A stretch of 64,000 nucleotides of DNA from Seriola aureovittata (GCF_021018895.1 NC_079381.1:8346001-8410000), one strand, 5' to 3'; numbered from the stretch's first letter, positions 34,001 to 47,520 are shown. Notes: generated by a model from the sequence alone, not told the origin. Numbers and translations: made by a program.

Positions 34001-37000
34001 CAATACTATGAAATGATCACACTGCTCAGAGCGCAAGAAATCCTACACAGCACGTGTTCAGAAACTGCTCCTTAAAATGAGCCGTCAGGACATTCTGAAC
34101 TTTGTGATGTCCACTGTACAGTCACTGCCCTCAGCCTTGTCCCCAGCACAGTCCACCTGGACAAGCCAATCAGAAGAGAGGCTCAGAGCCTCCTCTCTTC
34201 ACAGCGTCTCCTCCTCTCTTCTGGCGCCGTGCACACGCAGGCAGGTTGATAACCATGGAGGAGCCTGAGGGGAAAAGGAGGAGGAAATAAATAGATACCT
34301 ACCTACAAAATAGGTTAGGATATATTTTCTCAAAAAAGTCTTAAACCAAGTAACTTGTGAGCACCTAGGTGATGTTCTCTGAGTTTGCTCTAGCTTGCTT
34401 ACTAATCTTAAGCTCATTTGTGTGTCCATAAAGGCTTGCTAGCTAGAGAGGATAGTAGCAGCTAAGTAGCATTAGTTGCCCAGCAGTTATCCAAACACAG
34501 TCAAAAGACTGGCAGCATGTGATTTCTTGACAGCATGGGACATTTGAATTTGAGAGCCATACTGCAGGATATTCCATTATATTTTGAATTGTTACCTGGT
34601 GCCTGAATTTAGTGTTTTCCTTTAGATAAATAAAAGGATTTCCACCATAAATGTATGCAGAAAAGACACAAATGTAATAAAAATTCACCAGAATGCAGGA
34701 AATTAAGTGTCTGATGCTCAAAATTTCCCTGGGTAGGACTTGGAGAGGAAGTGTTCAAACAAAAGCTACGCTCATGCTGAGTTCCATCCTTACCTTGGTA
34801 TCCTCTGGATAGTTATTTATTCCACTGTGTATTAGTAGTTTGTACTAATACTATGTGTACTGTCTTCCCAGTAAATACTATGTGATGGTGGTGAAGCATG
34901 GTTCAGAAGGTGAACTGTTGCCGACTGAATGGGTTTGAGAAGAACTGAGATGAACTACCACAAAGCCTATTCCCTCAAGCGCCTCCCACCATTTCTGTTT
35001 GAGACCATTTGAATGAAGCCAGGAATTCCCGAGGGATTTGCCTGTCTGTGAAGGGAGGACATGAGTCTGAGATCACACAGAAATCCCTGACTTGCATACA
35101 ATCTGCCAAGCCTCTGTACACATGCCTTTCTTTACTGCCTCTCTTTTCATTTGCACAGGCATTCTTAGTATTTGTAGGACGCTTCATTCATTTCGTTACA
35201 GCTTGTACAGCACAAAAGCAGATGGCTGTTTATCAATATGCTATAACTCATGACTGTGCAATCTATGGGAAATTTGCGTTCATTGACCAAAATCTTTGTA
35301 TGTGATGTCTCTCTGAAGTAGTTGAACCTGTTCAATAGAGCCAGGACTGAGCACTTCCATTGTGTGGTTAATGCAGTATAGCGAGTGAAGAGGGTGAGAA
35401 AAGGCTGATGCTTTCGAGCGCTGACCCTGATCCCATTGCACATTAATGAAATCCAGCCATTCCTTACGTCCTCCTGCATTTTCCAAACTTTTTTACTAAT
35501 ATTTCCTCGACAATGTTTTGCTTCACACATTTTCAAGTTCAGCCTCATTGAGGAACTTAGACGTCTGGATGCCAAAAGATTGGTAAATCACTGGCTAGCC
35601 CTGCTTATTTTCAACAAGGTTTTGAGTTATTTCACAGACTTTGGACAGCTGGTAGGTTGTAATTTTATTCCAAAGAATGCAGGACTATTTCTCTGTTGCC
35701 ATCTGGTGACTTATCTATCTGAAGGCGATCCCACTCTGTGGATGGCAACAGACATTTTCTATAGGGATCTCTGTAGGATTTGTGAATCTGCCAAAGATAC
35801 AAGCTGAAAATAAATTGGAACACTTTAATGAAATATGAACAGTAACATCTAAAACCTTAACATATTCATTTTAAAGAGCTGGAGCTTGGTTAGGGCCTGA
35901 TAAATTGGGGAAATGTTTTACACCAAAACGTTTATTGAATAATTTATTAACATAAATTAACACTTGTCAAGAATAGATAGTAAAAAAACAATGTTTTTTT
36001 TCTTGAGGTAACTTTTTCCATATTAAAATATTTAAAAATGACTCGACCTTGTTACATTTTTTTTTTTTTAAATGTGTACTTACATTTTTTCGCAAATGTT
36101 TCCAGGAGTTTTCGAACCCAGAGAAATACATTATTTAAATCATGGTAATGGTCTGTTCCATTTGGTTGCCTGTCAATGACGTCATATACCCCATGCAGTG
36201 TTGTCTTTGCCTTCCAGAAGCTCAAAATAGACTTTTTATCCAGTTTTAAGCCACATTTATAAGATATACTTTGCACATATAGTGTTTATCTATACATTTT
36301 AACTGGAAGAAAGATTTTAGTCATCGGACATCTGGATCTTGAGTTATCAGAGATAAAAAGTTGAACTGAGTTGGCAGCTCAGCGTCCCTCCGAGTCCAGT
36401 GGACAGCATCAGTGTGTCACAGATTTTTAACGTGAAACTTCTTTATTCTATGGTTCTACCGGTTATAATCCCCTTGTCAGTTTGTTTTGGAGAGTAAAAC
36501 ACTTCTGTGGAGAATCTGGCTGCCAGTGAAAACCTCCTGAACAACTGAAGGAATCCAAACCAGGACAAACTGGTGGCAATGGTGGTGAAGACAACAACAT
36601 ACAACGTTACCAAAACGCTGTCTTTTGATATTGTTTTGAGAGTCCCTTTGCAGCTGATGTTACGACTGTGCCTTCAAGTGGGCAGCCAGTGTGAATATCA
36701 ATTTATTTCCACTTCTTCAGAACAGAGAAAGTGTGTGCCATTTTCAAATGTTCAATAGGAGCATTTTAAATCAGTCCATCATATTTTTCCTGTTTGACAG
36801 AAGGAGAAGACTTTTTGAAATTCTATACTTGGAGGACAGTGCTAAATACTTAGAGGGATTTTTATTGTCCCAAAACAAATTACACAGCTTAAAACTTTTA
36901 ATGTCTCCACTATTTTTTAATTATACATTTTAATTTTTTGTCTCTTTAATAAGGCTATGTAATGAATTGAGTCAGGTCTGCACCATAGATTGCCGCATTA

Positions 37001-38601
37001 ATCACTCTAGTCATAATCAACTAGAATGAATGATAATGGCTCCCTAAAATGTCTTTCCACTTAATTACGAATCACCTCTGACACAATCTACATTCATCAC
37101 TGAAAGGGCTAAAACACTTACTCAAAACCAAAAGTGACACATAACATGCATCATATGTTCATGTCACACAGACACTCCATATTTGTTTGACTGGAGTGTT
37201 TACAGGTGTAATTACTTGGATATGTGTAAGCTTCTTTTCATAAAGCCAGAAATTCTTCTACCAATGGGATTCTGACAGCAGGAGGGAGTCCATGCTGCTT
37301 GCATCCCCGCTGAGGTGATCCTCACCGACATGCAAGCGAAGAAACATTTTCAGTACCCACGGAGCAATAGTTACAAATGCTGAATTACATTAACTGCCTT
37401 CAAAGTATAAAAAAAAAAAACCATCAATGAACACTGAGCCTTGCTGACTATGCTCGATACAAAGCCATTTGAGGCTTGGAGGTAAACACACACGTAGGGA
37501 TAAAACAATCTCAATACAATTTGAACACATGTTCAGCTTTATATAAGAACAGGAAATAGAATTCATCAGATTCCACTGAGCTGAACGTGTCAAAATGTCT
37601 CAAATATTACAAGGATTACATAGGATTTGGAGAGAACATTAACGCATAAAGAAAAGGCGTCATTGAAGGCATCATGTCCATTGTCTCTCATCTGTCGGCA
37701 CCTTCAAGAAAAAATTTGATGCAAGGCTGCTGTTCTGAGGAGCTTGAGGGGTTTGATGAGGTTTTTGTGTGTATATGTAAAAGTGGAAACTTCGGGCAGT
37801 TGGTGCCATCACAGGAAAGCTACATCCTCTGGGGAGCATGAATGTGTTCAACAGATTAATGGATTATACTAGAGTAGTAGTAGTTTTTTATTTCACCCCT
37901 AATTATGTTCAGTAACAACAACATAAAACACATCCAATAATTCAGACATTCTGTCAATAACTTTACTCTGCCTTTTTGTTTGCCTCAGGATGATGGTTGG
38001 CTCCAGAGCAGTATATGTGGGGCATTTAAAGCAAGCTTGTCAGATAGCTTTCTGACACTGGATAAGGGGAAGTTTGTGTCCGACCATACGTATCTGTAAC
38101 TCCCCAATGATCTGACAATCAAACCCACTTCATGCCATGATTTGCCAAGGATTGTAGTTTCAATCGTTACACAACTATTTGTGGCAGTTTTCATGTATAT
38201 AACAGAGTGAAACATTATGAATACCTTCCTGGAGAGAATGAACATTTACAGCGTTAACCCCATTTTTAAACTCAGACTGTCAGCTTTCCAGTCCGCCTTG
38301 GGGCATGGAGCCTTATCTACCACACTTCACAATAAAAGAAGAGGATCAATATCCCTGACCATATCTCGTACCATCTTGAGCATGTGTATATGTACAGTAT
38401 GTGTGTTTCCATATAAATGTGTTTGTGTTTGCGTGTGTATCTGCATGTGTGTGTTCATTGATGGATTCAGCTCTGTTCTTGGTAATGACGCCTCAGCAGT
38501 ACCTGAATGATAATTTGAGATATTACCAGAGGACACACACACTATCCATCACTCAACACCACATCTATCTGACTAAAGAGGGAGAAGTCTGCCTGTGTCT
38601 G

Positions 38602-38608
<7 letters not shown>
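34001..38608. other. Gene-free stretch
   Basis: About 4.6 kb without a supported gene. The frame 35436-35807 (123 codons) overlaps two minus-strand frames and has no recognisable domain or paralogue here. The interval 34070-34270 is less AT-rich than its surroundings. The interval 36060-36600 may be an old repeat, but no second copy is present in the window. T- and A-runs occur at 36057-36069 and 37410-37420. Confidence 0.5.

Positions 38609-38634
<26 letters not shown>
38609..38634. repeat. (AC)13 microsatellite
   Basis: A short uninterrupted AC run; it and a GT-rich stretch at 38400-38450 explain the several overlapping frames between 38217 and 38946. Confidence 0.95.
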
Positions 38635-39871
38635 TCTTATCCTGCACATGCTCTCTTAAAATGAATGTGTTTGTATGGATGTTTGTGTGTCTCATTGGGA
38701 GCACCAGCATTTGTACAGTTTGGTAAGAAAATAAAACCTCCATTGGAGGAATCACAAACAGACAAATGGAATTTCCGTTCATTCCGTAGTGCACATATTG
38801 TAAAACAAAGAGCATACAGCGATGAACAGAAAGATGAGCTTGAGACAGACTGTATCAAAACATGCAGAAGGGTGGATAATGTTTTTTTAACTCAGACTAC
38901 TGATTGGCCATTACTCTTCGAGCATGTGCGGAACGTATGTGCATAATGGCGATCAGCTGGTCATCAGCTGTGGTCTCTGTGGTGTTCTCAAGTACAGTTT
39001 TTAATACAAGACATGAGGCGATGTGAGATGACGCATCTGTCAGTCTTCCGCTGATAGTTGTTCGAGGTTGGAATGTTTGTGTGTGTCAGGGTGGTCACCT
39101 CCCTTCACACTGAGTTGCTCAGTACAACCTCAGCCTGACCTGTTGCTTTAGCAGAGCATCTGGTGGCTGAAGGTTAATTCTGGTTTATTAGGATTAGCTA
39201 GGATCATATTTTGGCCATTGTTTCCATTGGTTACATCAAAACAGTTGTAAACAACAGTGTAGCCAGATCATCTAAACCACTGTATTTGAAGGAAACTGGA
39301 AGTGGGTACACCCAAAATATTGGCAATGACCTTTCAATGCATAGGAAAACTGTGTGCACAACTACAGCAAGTACAGTGGGTCATTTTCTCTTCCAAAATT
39401 AATTCGTACAGCTTCTTGGTTCACACTGATTAAAAACCAGTACGTGTGTCACAAAATGGAAGAAAAAAAAAATCGGATGTGGAAAAGCTCAGGCTGAAGT
39501 GTGAACTCACCAAGTTAGGTGTAAAATATATGCACATTTAGAACATGCTTTGCCTCTGTCTTAGTCCACTGAGGCACTGACACCTAACCTGCACCCACAT
39601 ACGCTTCATTTCTTCTGTCACCCTGTCTTGTCTTCTCACACACATAAACACACACAGACACATAAACACAGACAGACTAATCTCTTTTCATCTATACATG
39701 CCTCCTCCTGCCACCATGCAAAATTTATTAGATTTCATATTTCCACGCTTTGAAGAAGAAGGGTTTAATTATCCAGCATGCATGTTATATGAGTGTGAAT
39801 GACCATGGAAATCAGGTGGTGCTTCTAAAAAGTCATTAAATAACTGGTTCTCCCTTTCAAACAAACACGCG

Positions 39872-39894
39872 CACACACACACACACACACACAC
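39872..39894. repeat. (CA)n microsatellite
   Basis: A CA run of about 23 bases preceded by a CACGCG transition. Confidence 0.93.
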
Positions 39895-40054
39895 TAATTA
39901 TTGTTTTCGTGTGTATCTTGATGCAACACGTCTTATCACCTTTTAAGTCTTTCATGTTTTTGTTACTATTTAATGTACCTTTACCTGTGTGGCATTGATT
40001 GCATAAGAAAGAGAAAGAAACAAGGTCAAGGTGTATAAAACATTAATGCTCAAA

Positions 40055-40074
40055 TACACACACACACACACACA
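40055..40074. repeat. (AC)10 microsatellite
   Basis: A CA/AC run of about 20 bases ending at AGACATC. Confidence 0.93.
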
Positions 40075-41049
40075 GACATCTTTCGGCGTGGTTACATTAT
40101 TCAAACTGAGGGAGGCAGAATTCATATCTGTACTTTTATTTTGGTAATTAAAAATCCTTCATTTCATGAAATATAGAAGAACGGTTGATTCAAACAGTCA
40201 GAACTAGTGACTGATATTATGAGGTGTTTCAGTATTACAGGCTAATCAAGTGACTGCATGTGGCATTCATCACCTAGATCCATCATCTTGTACCTTCACA
40301 TCATGAATCAAATTAGCCTACCGTTATGAGTTTTAACAGAGCATTTCGCAGCAGAATTGCCATGAATTTTGGTTGACACAAGGTTGAGAGGGGAAATAAA
40401 GAAGATTAAAACTCCAATTTGAAGACTGGTTTAAAATGACAGCAAGAGGTAACAATTTGCATTTTGAAATAACCAGAGGTCCCAGGCGAGATCACCAAAT
40501 TGATCATGTTGAGAAGACACCGTACCAACATAAGACTTTAATTTGGGCTTTTTTGTTGCATCTGCTTTTTGGAGATTAATGATGATAGAGTGGGTGCATT
40601 TATACAAAAACGTTCTACATTAAGGGGAGCGGTGTCCCCCACTGTTGATAGTTTTTGAGCAAAGCTTTGTGCACAAGCTGGCTGCTAGCTGTAGCTCCAT
40701 ATTTACCGTACAGACGTGAGAGTGGAATCCATCTAATAATTGTACAGTGTTACACACTTTAAGATTGTTTACAAGTATATGTTCTTGTTCCTGCTATTAA
40801 GAGCTGCTGTGATAATTGCTGCACAAGTGATCATTGCAACTGTGTAGTTTTGTGGTTTTGTTAATATTATAATCGGTTATAAAATGGTTTATTTGTTTTA
40901 TGCTGAATTTCTAACCTAAAGTGAAGATGTGGAGTGTGGTGACTGGGCTGGTGACAGCATTTAATAAAATGACTACAGTAGAAGACAGTTCATCATCCCT
41001 GACCAGAGGTCAGTTGTTTTGTTTTTTTTTTGTTTTGGGGACATAACAT

Positions 41050-41731
41050 AAAAATGTTCCATCTGTCCCCTGGTTTTGTACCAGGTTTTATAGTGCACCT
41101 CTGCACAAATATCAGACCTCACCTGACTCAGTATGCCACCCAAATTTTGGTCCAGGCCATGGATATCTCTCGCATCAACTACTGCAATGCCCTTCTGGCG
41201 GGCCCCCTTTCACGCATAGTGAAACCCTTACAGATAGTCTAGAAGGCGGAGGCATGTCTGGTCATTGATCAGCCTAAATGGATGAGCATGTTACTCCGTT
41301 GGTCATAGACCTCCACTGGCTACCCATGGCCGCCAGAACAAATTCAGGACACTAATGCTTGCCTTCAAAGTGGCTTCTACTTGAACTCAATCATACAGGC
41401 TTGTGCTCCTTCTCAGCCACTACCAAGGAATGTTGTCTTGCATCACCATCCCTGCACACAAGGCAATCCCAGTCCAGACTGTTCTCGTCTGTGGTCCTCA
41501 AATTTTGGATCAATCTACCTCTCTCTTCTGAGAGCACCTCCTCTCCTAACACCTTTAACACCATAACATCCCTAACTAGCACGTACAAAGCACTTTCACT
41601 ACACTTCTTTACCTGATCTGCTTGCACTTTATTGAACAGATTTAGTACTAACAGTGCTACTTACACCAAGGTCTCCCATTGTACTGAAGCTCTAATGTTG
41701 TCCCTCACTTGTAAATCACTTTGTATAAAAG
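41050..41731 (+). mobile_element. L2-like LINE, 5'-truncated copy
   Basis: The 3' portion of a non-LTR retrotransposon: the last part of the reverse transcriptase reading frame followed by the 3' untranslated end. The end (41605-41731: TTTACCTGATCTGCTTGCAC, TGTACTGAAGCTC, CACTTGTAAATCACTTTGTA) aligns with the fragment at 17233-17383, so both belong to one family. The 5' truncation is typical of target-primed reverse transcription. The A/T-rich junction after 41731 gives no clear target duplication. Confidence 0.75.
41096..41616 (+). pseudogene. L2-type reverse transcriptase, C-terminal remnant
   Basis: Remnant of the LINE polyprotein region just after the polymerase active site, which normally copies the element RNA at the chromosomal target. 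In the frame ending at a stop at 41240-41242 one reads NIRPHLTQYATQILVQAM then DISRINYCNALLAGPLS and KPLQ, the hallmark ISRxxYCNxLLAG block of L2/CR1 elements. In another frame from about 41289 comes EHVTPLVIDLHWLPMAAR, the equally typical LHWLP block. In a third frame (to about 41616) SRLFSSVVLKFWINLP matches the usual carboxy-terminal WxxLP region. Three frames and internal stops show it is dead. Confidence 0.75.
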
Positions 41732-43105
41732 TGACTTTTTTAAAAAAGTATTCAGTTCATTAATTTCATTATAAAAGAGCGGTCAGTAATCACTTGCTGA
41801 CCCTTGCTGTAATAATAGGTTTGGCATAATAGCAGTATGTAATTTATTCTATAATCCTACTTTAATTAATTTTCTTTTATAATTAAGTATGACATGTTCA
41901 TAACAGAACAAAAAAAAAAAAACAGAGGACAGTCTATGGCATTTCATTATTTTACTAAATGACTTTTGAATTAAGTATTAAATACCATGTTATTTATAGG
42001 CTCAGTTTAACTATGTGTAACAAGTTACATCTGGACAAAACATCTGAAACCTTTGAAACTTTTAGGTAAAGAAAAGCTAAAATTAAAAAAAATTATAATT
42101 TTGAGATTAAAGTGTAGAAGCAAAGGCAACAATTTGTGTCTATGCATGTAGTTTCATTATAGAATTACTGATCTGTAGTCAGAAGTGTGCCGACAGTCAT
42201 CTCTGTTTAGTGAAAACTGTTATTGTACAACACTTATCATATGTAAAGTGAGAGAAAGGAAGATACTTGGAGTCATTTATGCGTTGATAATGCCTCTTTT
42301 AAGAATCCAGCCTGCTTTAGATCAGATGTAACCAAACGTCATCATAGCTCAGTTTCATTTAGCGTCTCAGTACACAAATAAACCTGCGAAGCTATGAGCA
42401 AACATCAAGCACACACACAAAGGGCATAGCAGGTATCACAAGCACAGGCATGCACACATGATTGATTCCACTTTCGATGATGCACACATGCAAACAAGGA
42501 AATCTACACTTGCTCTGTATGCAGACTTGGTTAGGCCCACTCACTGTGTTTAAACTAAGCTGTGGTACTGTCTGTCAAATTGGTAGTAGTTTGTCTGCGA
42601 AGTCTGACTCAGTGGGATCCTTCACATAATAAAAACACATTGTACTGACTCTCATCCAAATGACAGTGTGAGGGAGCTGGTGGGGGGTCAGTGTCTTGCT
42701 GGAGATAAAGACAGAAGATGGAGGTGAGGTGAGGTAAGAATGAGAATGAGGGAGTGAAATGAGAGGCAGTAGAGGTAAAAGGTAAAGTAAGTCTAGGCTC
42801 AGCTTACCTCCTGATGGTTTTGGGAACGTTCTGTTACATTAGGGCCACATATATTTAAATTATTATCTATATATATAATGCTTTTCAAAAAAACAAAAGT
42901 TGACTATTTTTGTTTTTCCTCTTATGCTAGCTCTTTATAGAAAAAACAAAACAAAAACAGCTTGATTTAAAAACACTGTTCTATGACTTTCATGGAAGCC
43001 AAATGTGAAGCGTTCTGTTCCAGGGTGAGGATATTAAATATCAAGGCCTCTGTGTAAGTATGGATTTACTGGCAGGGCAGAAATGAGCTGAACAGTGCAG
43101 GGCAG

Positions 43106-43106
<1 letters not shown>
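41732..43106. other. Gene-free stretch
   Basis: AT-rich with an A-run at 41910-41921 and a short (GAGGT)n stretch near 42720-42735. No exon or element is recognised. Confidence 0.6.

Positions 43107-43146
<40 letters not shown>
43107..43146. repeat. (CA)20 microsatellite
   Basis: An uninterrupted CA run of 40 bases; it explains the Cys-Val minus-strand frame at 43034-43282. Confidence 0.97.
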
Positions 43147-43149
<3 letters not shown>

Positions 43150-43439
43150 TGATTGTGGGTCCAATCTTGGCATCTTTCTGCTTCTTAATGAAGTAGTAAG
43201 TCCCTGTGCTCTTCCTCGTAGGCCAGCCAATTAGGACACAGGCCGCTGGGTATTGACCAATCAAGTTGCTGGCTTTGGGCATTTAGTGCATGGCCTTGAC
43301 GCCAATATAGCTAATCAGTTAGCGTAGAGAAACTCTGCACTGCGTGCGTGTGTGCATGTGTGTGAGCGTTTGTGATTGTGTGTGTGGGGGGAAAGTCTTC
43401 TGAAGCAGCTGTAGGGTAAAACTATGTTAACAAGTATCG

Positions 43440-43690
43440 ATTCACAGCTACTAAATTGATAGAGGTTGGAGGAGCAGAGAAGGACAGAAATGGAAAGGAA
43501 AAAAATAGGAGGAGAGTGTCACAAGTAAAAAAAAGGAAATCAAGGGAGAGAGAGGTCGGGGTGGAGATTGCAAAGTGATAAAGACATAAAAGAGTAAAGA
43601 CTGAGATGAAAAGAAAGCGCGAGGTGGACTCTGAATGACATTGGTGGGTGGAGAAGAGTGAGGGAAAGACAGAGTTAGGCAACACATAGA
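43440..43690 (+). repeat. Purine-rich (GA-rich) tract
   Basis: The plus strand is strongly enriched in A and G. The two minus-strand frames at 43422-43685 and 43451-43687 are rich in Ser, Phe, Leu and Pro, as expected of the complement, and are not genes. Confidence 0.6.
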
Positions 43691-44800
43691 CAGAGATTCC
43701 TCAATCTAATCGCCAGTGAGCAGACTGGGAAGCCACTTTGCTTTTGAGATATTTAATCGACTCTTTATAAATGAGGATATTTGGCTGCAATGCACAGGCA
43801 GTGCCCTCTTCTTTCCCCCCCGAGACTGATTATAATTTTCTTTTCAGGGCCTGTTATCTGCACACAGATGGATCCTTGTCCTTGCGCTGCAAAACATAAC
43901 AAGCTGTGATGTAAAAAGTTTTCCCCGTAGTTGGACTAATCCAACTTCTTGTCCAACTGTTTCAAGTGTTGCCTGAACATCAAATGAAAAAAATCTCAAT
44001 AACAGCTTGAAAGGTCTAAACACAGAACATCTGCTACATTTTATTATTTGCCGATTGTACACATGTTTTTTTTTTTGTTGTTTTTTTTTTTTTTACTGAA
44101 TTAATAATAAAAATGCTTGACCGGGCCTGACCACCCTGATGTGAACCTAGAAAGCCTCAGAGCAAAGCTGACCCAGATTTGAGGGAAACACAGTATTTTG
44201 CAAGCTAAGTCAACTATAACTCGTAATGAAACTCGTTAAACGCACATTTCTCAAAGACGGAGATGCAGTAAAGACAGCATCACCACTTTAGTTAAATCCC
44301 AACACATGGGAGTTCAAATAATCTGTGTTGATATTCTTCATCCATTCATCTTTTTCCAACTCAGAGTTGTGATCGCTACAGTGAGCAGAGCAGTCTCCAG
44401 CATGTCCTGACACTGCCTCAGGGTTTTCTGAGGTGATTGTGCCTAGATCACCTCTGAACGAAGGCACCTCGAGTTGCTCTTTTCAAATGCAAATGAAAAG
44501 AAGCTCCATATTATCCCCTTGAATCACTGAGGTTCTCAGATGGACTGACACTCTGTATCACAGGTATACCATTATTTTACAGGCACTACACCTGAGGAGG
44601 CTAGAGGTCACGTGCAACGTCTGATAGTTGGGGTAGACCTTCAGCAGGTATTGCGGACTTTGGCAACAGAAACTGGTTCTTGGTTCTTTGTTCTAGCTTG
44701 TGCATATTATCTGAACTCATTTTCAGTGAGAATTTACATTGAATTTCTGTTGCTTCTATCCTATTGTCATTTCTGCTGTAATAATGCGACTCAACCTTTT
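43691..44800. other. Gene-free stretch with a small palindrome
   Basis: T-runs lie at 44067-44076 and 44082-44093. At 44479-44500 an octamer ATGCAAAT (44487-44494) sits inside an inverted repeat whose 7-bp arms are CTTTTCA and TGAAAAG. No exon is supported. Confidence 0.5.
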
Positions 44801-45188
44801 TTAGTCTTCCATCGGACAAAACTTGTAGGTAGTACCTGGCACCTGGTCCTTTTTATGGTATCACCTCTGACAAGGTTCCTAGCGAGCTGAAGTGATACCA
44901 GAAAGCTGATGTGAAAACACTGCAGACTACTGACTGATTGGAGAATCATCACTGCTGCGCCATCATTGTGCAAGAGGGAACATTCTAAACAAACTCGCCA
45001 CTTTTACAGCCAAGCGACTCCGCACTGCTCAGTGTAGCCTGTAACATTTCTGTTAGTTGCTGAAGTTCAAGTATGGCAACCCACAAAACAGCATGGTCAA
45101 TAGAGGAGGTGCAGGTGTCTCTGTCTTTCTCTGGTACCTGGTACCAAAAAGTCAGTAGATAGTCGGGTGGATGCTGTGGAAAAACGCT
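44801..45188 (+). mobile_element. Degenerate Harbinger-like element carrying a Myb/SANT-like start
   Basis: The left end (GTCTTCCATCGGACAAAAC, then TAGTACCTGGCACCTGG) and right end (CTCTGGTACCTGGTACCAAA, then GCTGTGGAAAAAC) are roughly inverted: GTCTTCCA against the complement GTTTTTCCA, and GTACCTGG words on both sides. The interior carries CGCCACTTTTACAGCCAAGC and a short coding remnant. This arrangement is seen in fish repeats related to PIF/Harbinger elements, which encode a Myb-like DNA-binding partner of the transposase. A 3-bp target duplication could not be confirmed, so the superfamily is an inference. Confidence 0.5.
45073..45162 (+). pseudogene. Myb/SANT-like DNA-binding domain, N-terminal remnant
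   Basis: An ATG opens a 29-residue frame beginning MATHKTAWSIEEVQVSLS, closely resembling the start of the Myb/SANT-like domain (first helix with the conserved Trp and acidic EE pair) encoded by Harbinger-type elements in fish. After SLSF the frame runs straight into the right end of the element (SGTWYQKVSR, stop 45160-45162), so the remaining helices are deleted. It is a truncated relic rather than a small gene. The match is from memory of the family. Confidence 0.5.
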
Positions 45189-45309
45189 ATAAAAATCCTT
45201 TTTGTGCTTTCCTGTTTGTGTTTTCCTCACATCTAAGGAACCATGGCGAATAGGCAAATTTTACCTCTGAAAGATTAAAAAACAATGGCAGCATATGAAA
45301 TGCAGTCAG

Positions 45310-45490
45310 CACTGTGAACTCTGCTTCTGAAGTTCCTGAACCTTTGAAAGTACTTCCCCTGGAGCTGAGACTTTGGGGACTACCAACTGGAACTAACATA
45401 CAGGAACTAAATTTGGTCCCTAAGTGGAGGATTAGTTCCTGAGTTCCTCAAAAGGTTCTTGATCTCCTGGGAAAGTTCCTGTGATAGAAA
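45310..45490. repeat. AGTTCC-rich dispersed repeat fragment
   Basis: The segment repeats GTTCCTG, GGAACT and GTTCC words (AAGTTCCTGAACC, ACTGGAACTAAC, TTAGTTCCTGAGTTCCTC, GAAAGTTCCTGTGATAGAAA) and ends ATAGAAACACCC. Such text forms the terminal part of non-autonomous DNA elements in fish. Only one end can be recognised, and it lies 120 bp from the preceding element, so the two could be parts of one composite insertion. Confidence 0.4.
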
Positions 45491-46538
<1,048 letters not shown>

Positions 46539-47154
46539 ACCTGTCATCCACTGGTATTTAATATGAAATGACAAGATGTTATTGTGCACTGGTATTCCTG
46601 ATACCAATGTTGAGGGTTTCTATTATTAGGAAACCTTTCAGTAGAAAATGCGAAAAAAAGCAGTGCAGTCTTTTTGGTACAACTTATGATTCATTCGAGT
46701 ATAACAGCACTTCTTTACCATTAAAACATCACCATTAACCTCAGTTATTGTTGTTTATCTATTATTTTTTCAATCTCTATCTCTTCTATATATGTATACA
46801 TGTAACTATATTTCATATATTTGTATTCATTTAAATATTCATGGTAGAAAATAGTACATAGTTGGATTGCATTGAATTGCATTACACTATACTGGGGTTG
46901 TTTTTATTGTAGCTACCACCTGTGTGAAGTTTGTGTCCAAACATCCATCCAGAGAGTGATGGATTACAGAGAGGGGTGGATTTAACTGTGGTCTGAGTGT
47001 AAATGTGGTCGTGCGCGCATATGATAGTGGTTTAGATAAATAGTGCAGATCATTAGCGAAACACTTGTTTGATCACGGTTCCCAGAGTTAATGATAGGAG
47101 TGAGAATGACTCAATAATGGCTCTGTGGTATTTGAGTGTGTGCTCTTGTAGTTC
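46539..47154. other. Gene-free stretch
   Basis: AT-rich sequence without recognisable exon or element. Confidence 0.6.
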
Positions 47155-47345
47155 TGTCTTTGTGAGGACCATGTTGAGTTTTAGATGTTGAAAGTGAGAA
47201 CATTTTTGGAAAGTGAGGACATTTTAGTCGACCATTACTTCTTCGAAAGGCCTGTTTGAGGGTCAAGACCTGATTTTACGATTGAGGGTAGGATTTGGTT
47301 AAGATTAAGGTGATGTTTGGGGTTAGGCATGTGTGGTTGAGATGG
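47155..47345. repeat. TGTGAGGACC-type degenerate repeat
   Basis: TTTGTGAGGACCATGTTGAG, AAAGTGAGGACATTTTAG, AAGGCCTGTTTGAGGGTCAA and GGGGTTAGGCATG follow the order seen in a common fish repeat related to those at 6480-7110 (reverse orientation) and 14128-14280. Imperfect TTAGGG-like words are scattered through it. It has no coding content. Confidence 0.5.
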
Positions 47346-47502
47346 TAAAAAGATCTCTTTTTTTTTCACTTTCCATCAGTTATTTTAACAGAGTACACAC
47401 TGAGTTAATTGCTTGGATCTGGTAACACTGCAAAAACACTAAAAAAGATGCAAAGAGAGGCAAGAAACACAAACAGTTAGACAAAGTTACAGGTGGAAGC
47501 AA

Positions 47503-47520
47503 CCCCCCCCCCCCCCCCCC
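47503..47520 (+). repeat. (C)18 homopolymer
   Basis: A run of 18 C residues. Runs this long are rare in vertebrate DNA, unstable in replication and error-prone in sequencing, so the exact length is uncertain. Confidence 0.9.

Larger units (their letters stand above)
38635..41049. other. Gene-free stretch
   Basis: AT-rich sequence with two short CA runs listed separately. The small frames at 38665-38946 and 39211-39402 have no recognisable domain. A run of T occurs near 41021-41030 next to the LINE remnant. Confidence 0.55.

Noticed and set aside
34070..34270. Possible exon (63-codon plus-strand frame)
   Set aside because: Ser/Thr-rich composition, no domain and overlapping frames on both strands.
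35436..35807. 123-codon plus-strand frame with mixed composition
   Set aside because: It overlaps two minus-strand frames, has no recognisable domain, and the start and end lack promoter or splice context.
41391..41627. 78-codon minus-strand frame
   Set aside because: It is antisense to the L2-type LINE remnant, whose coding strand is plus.
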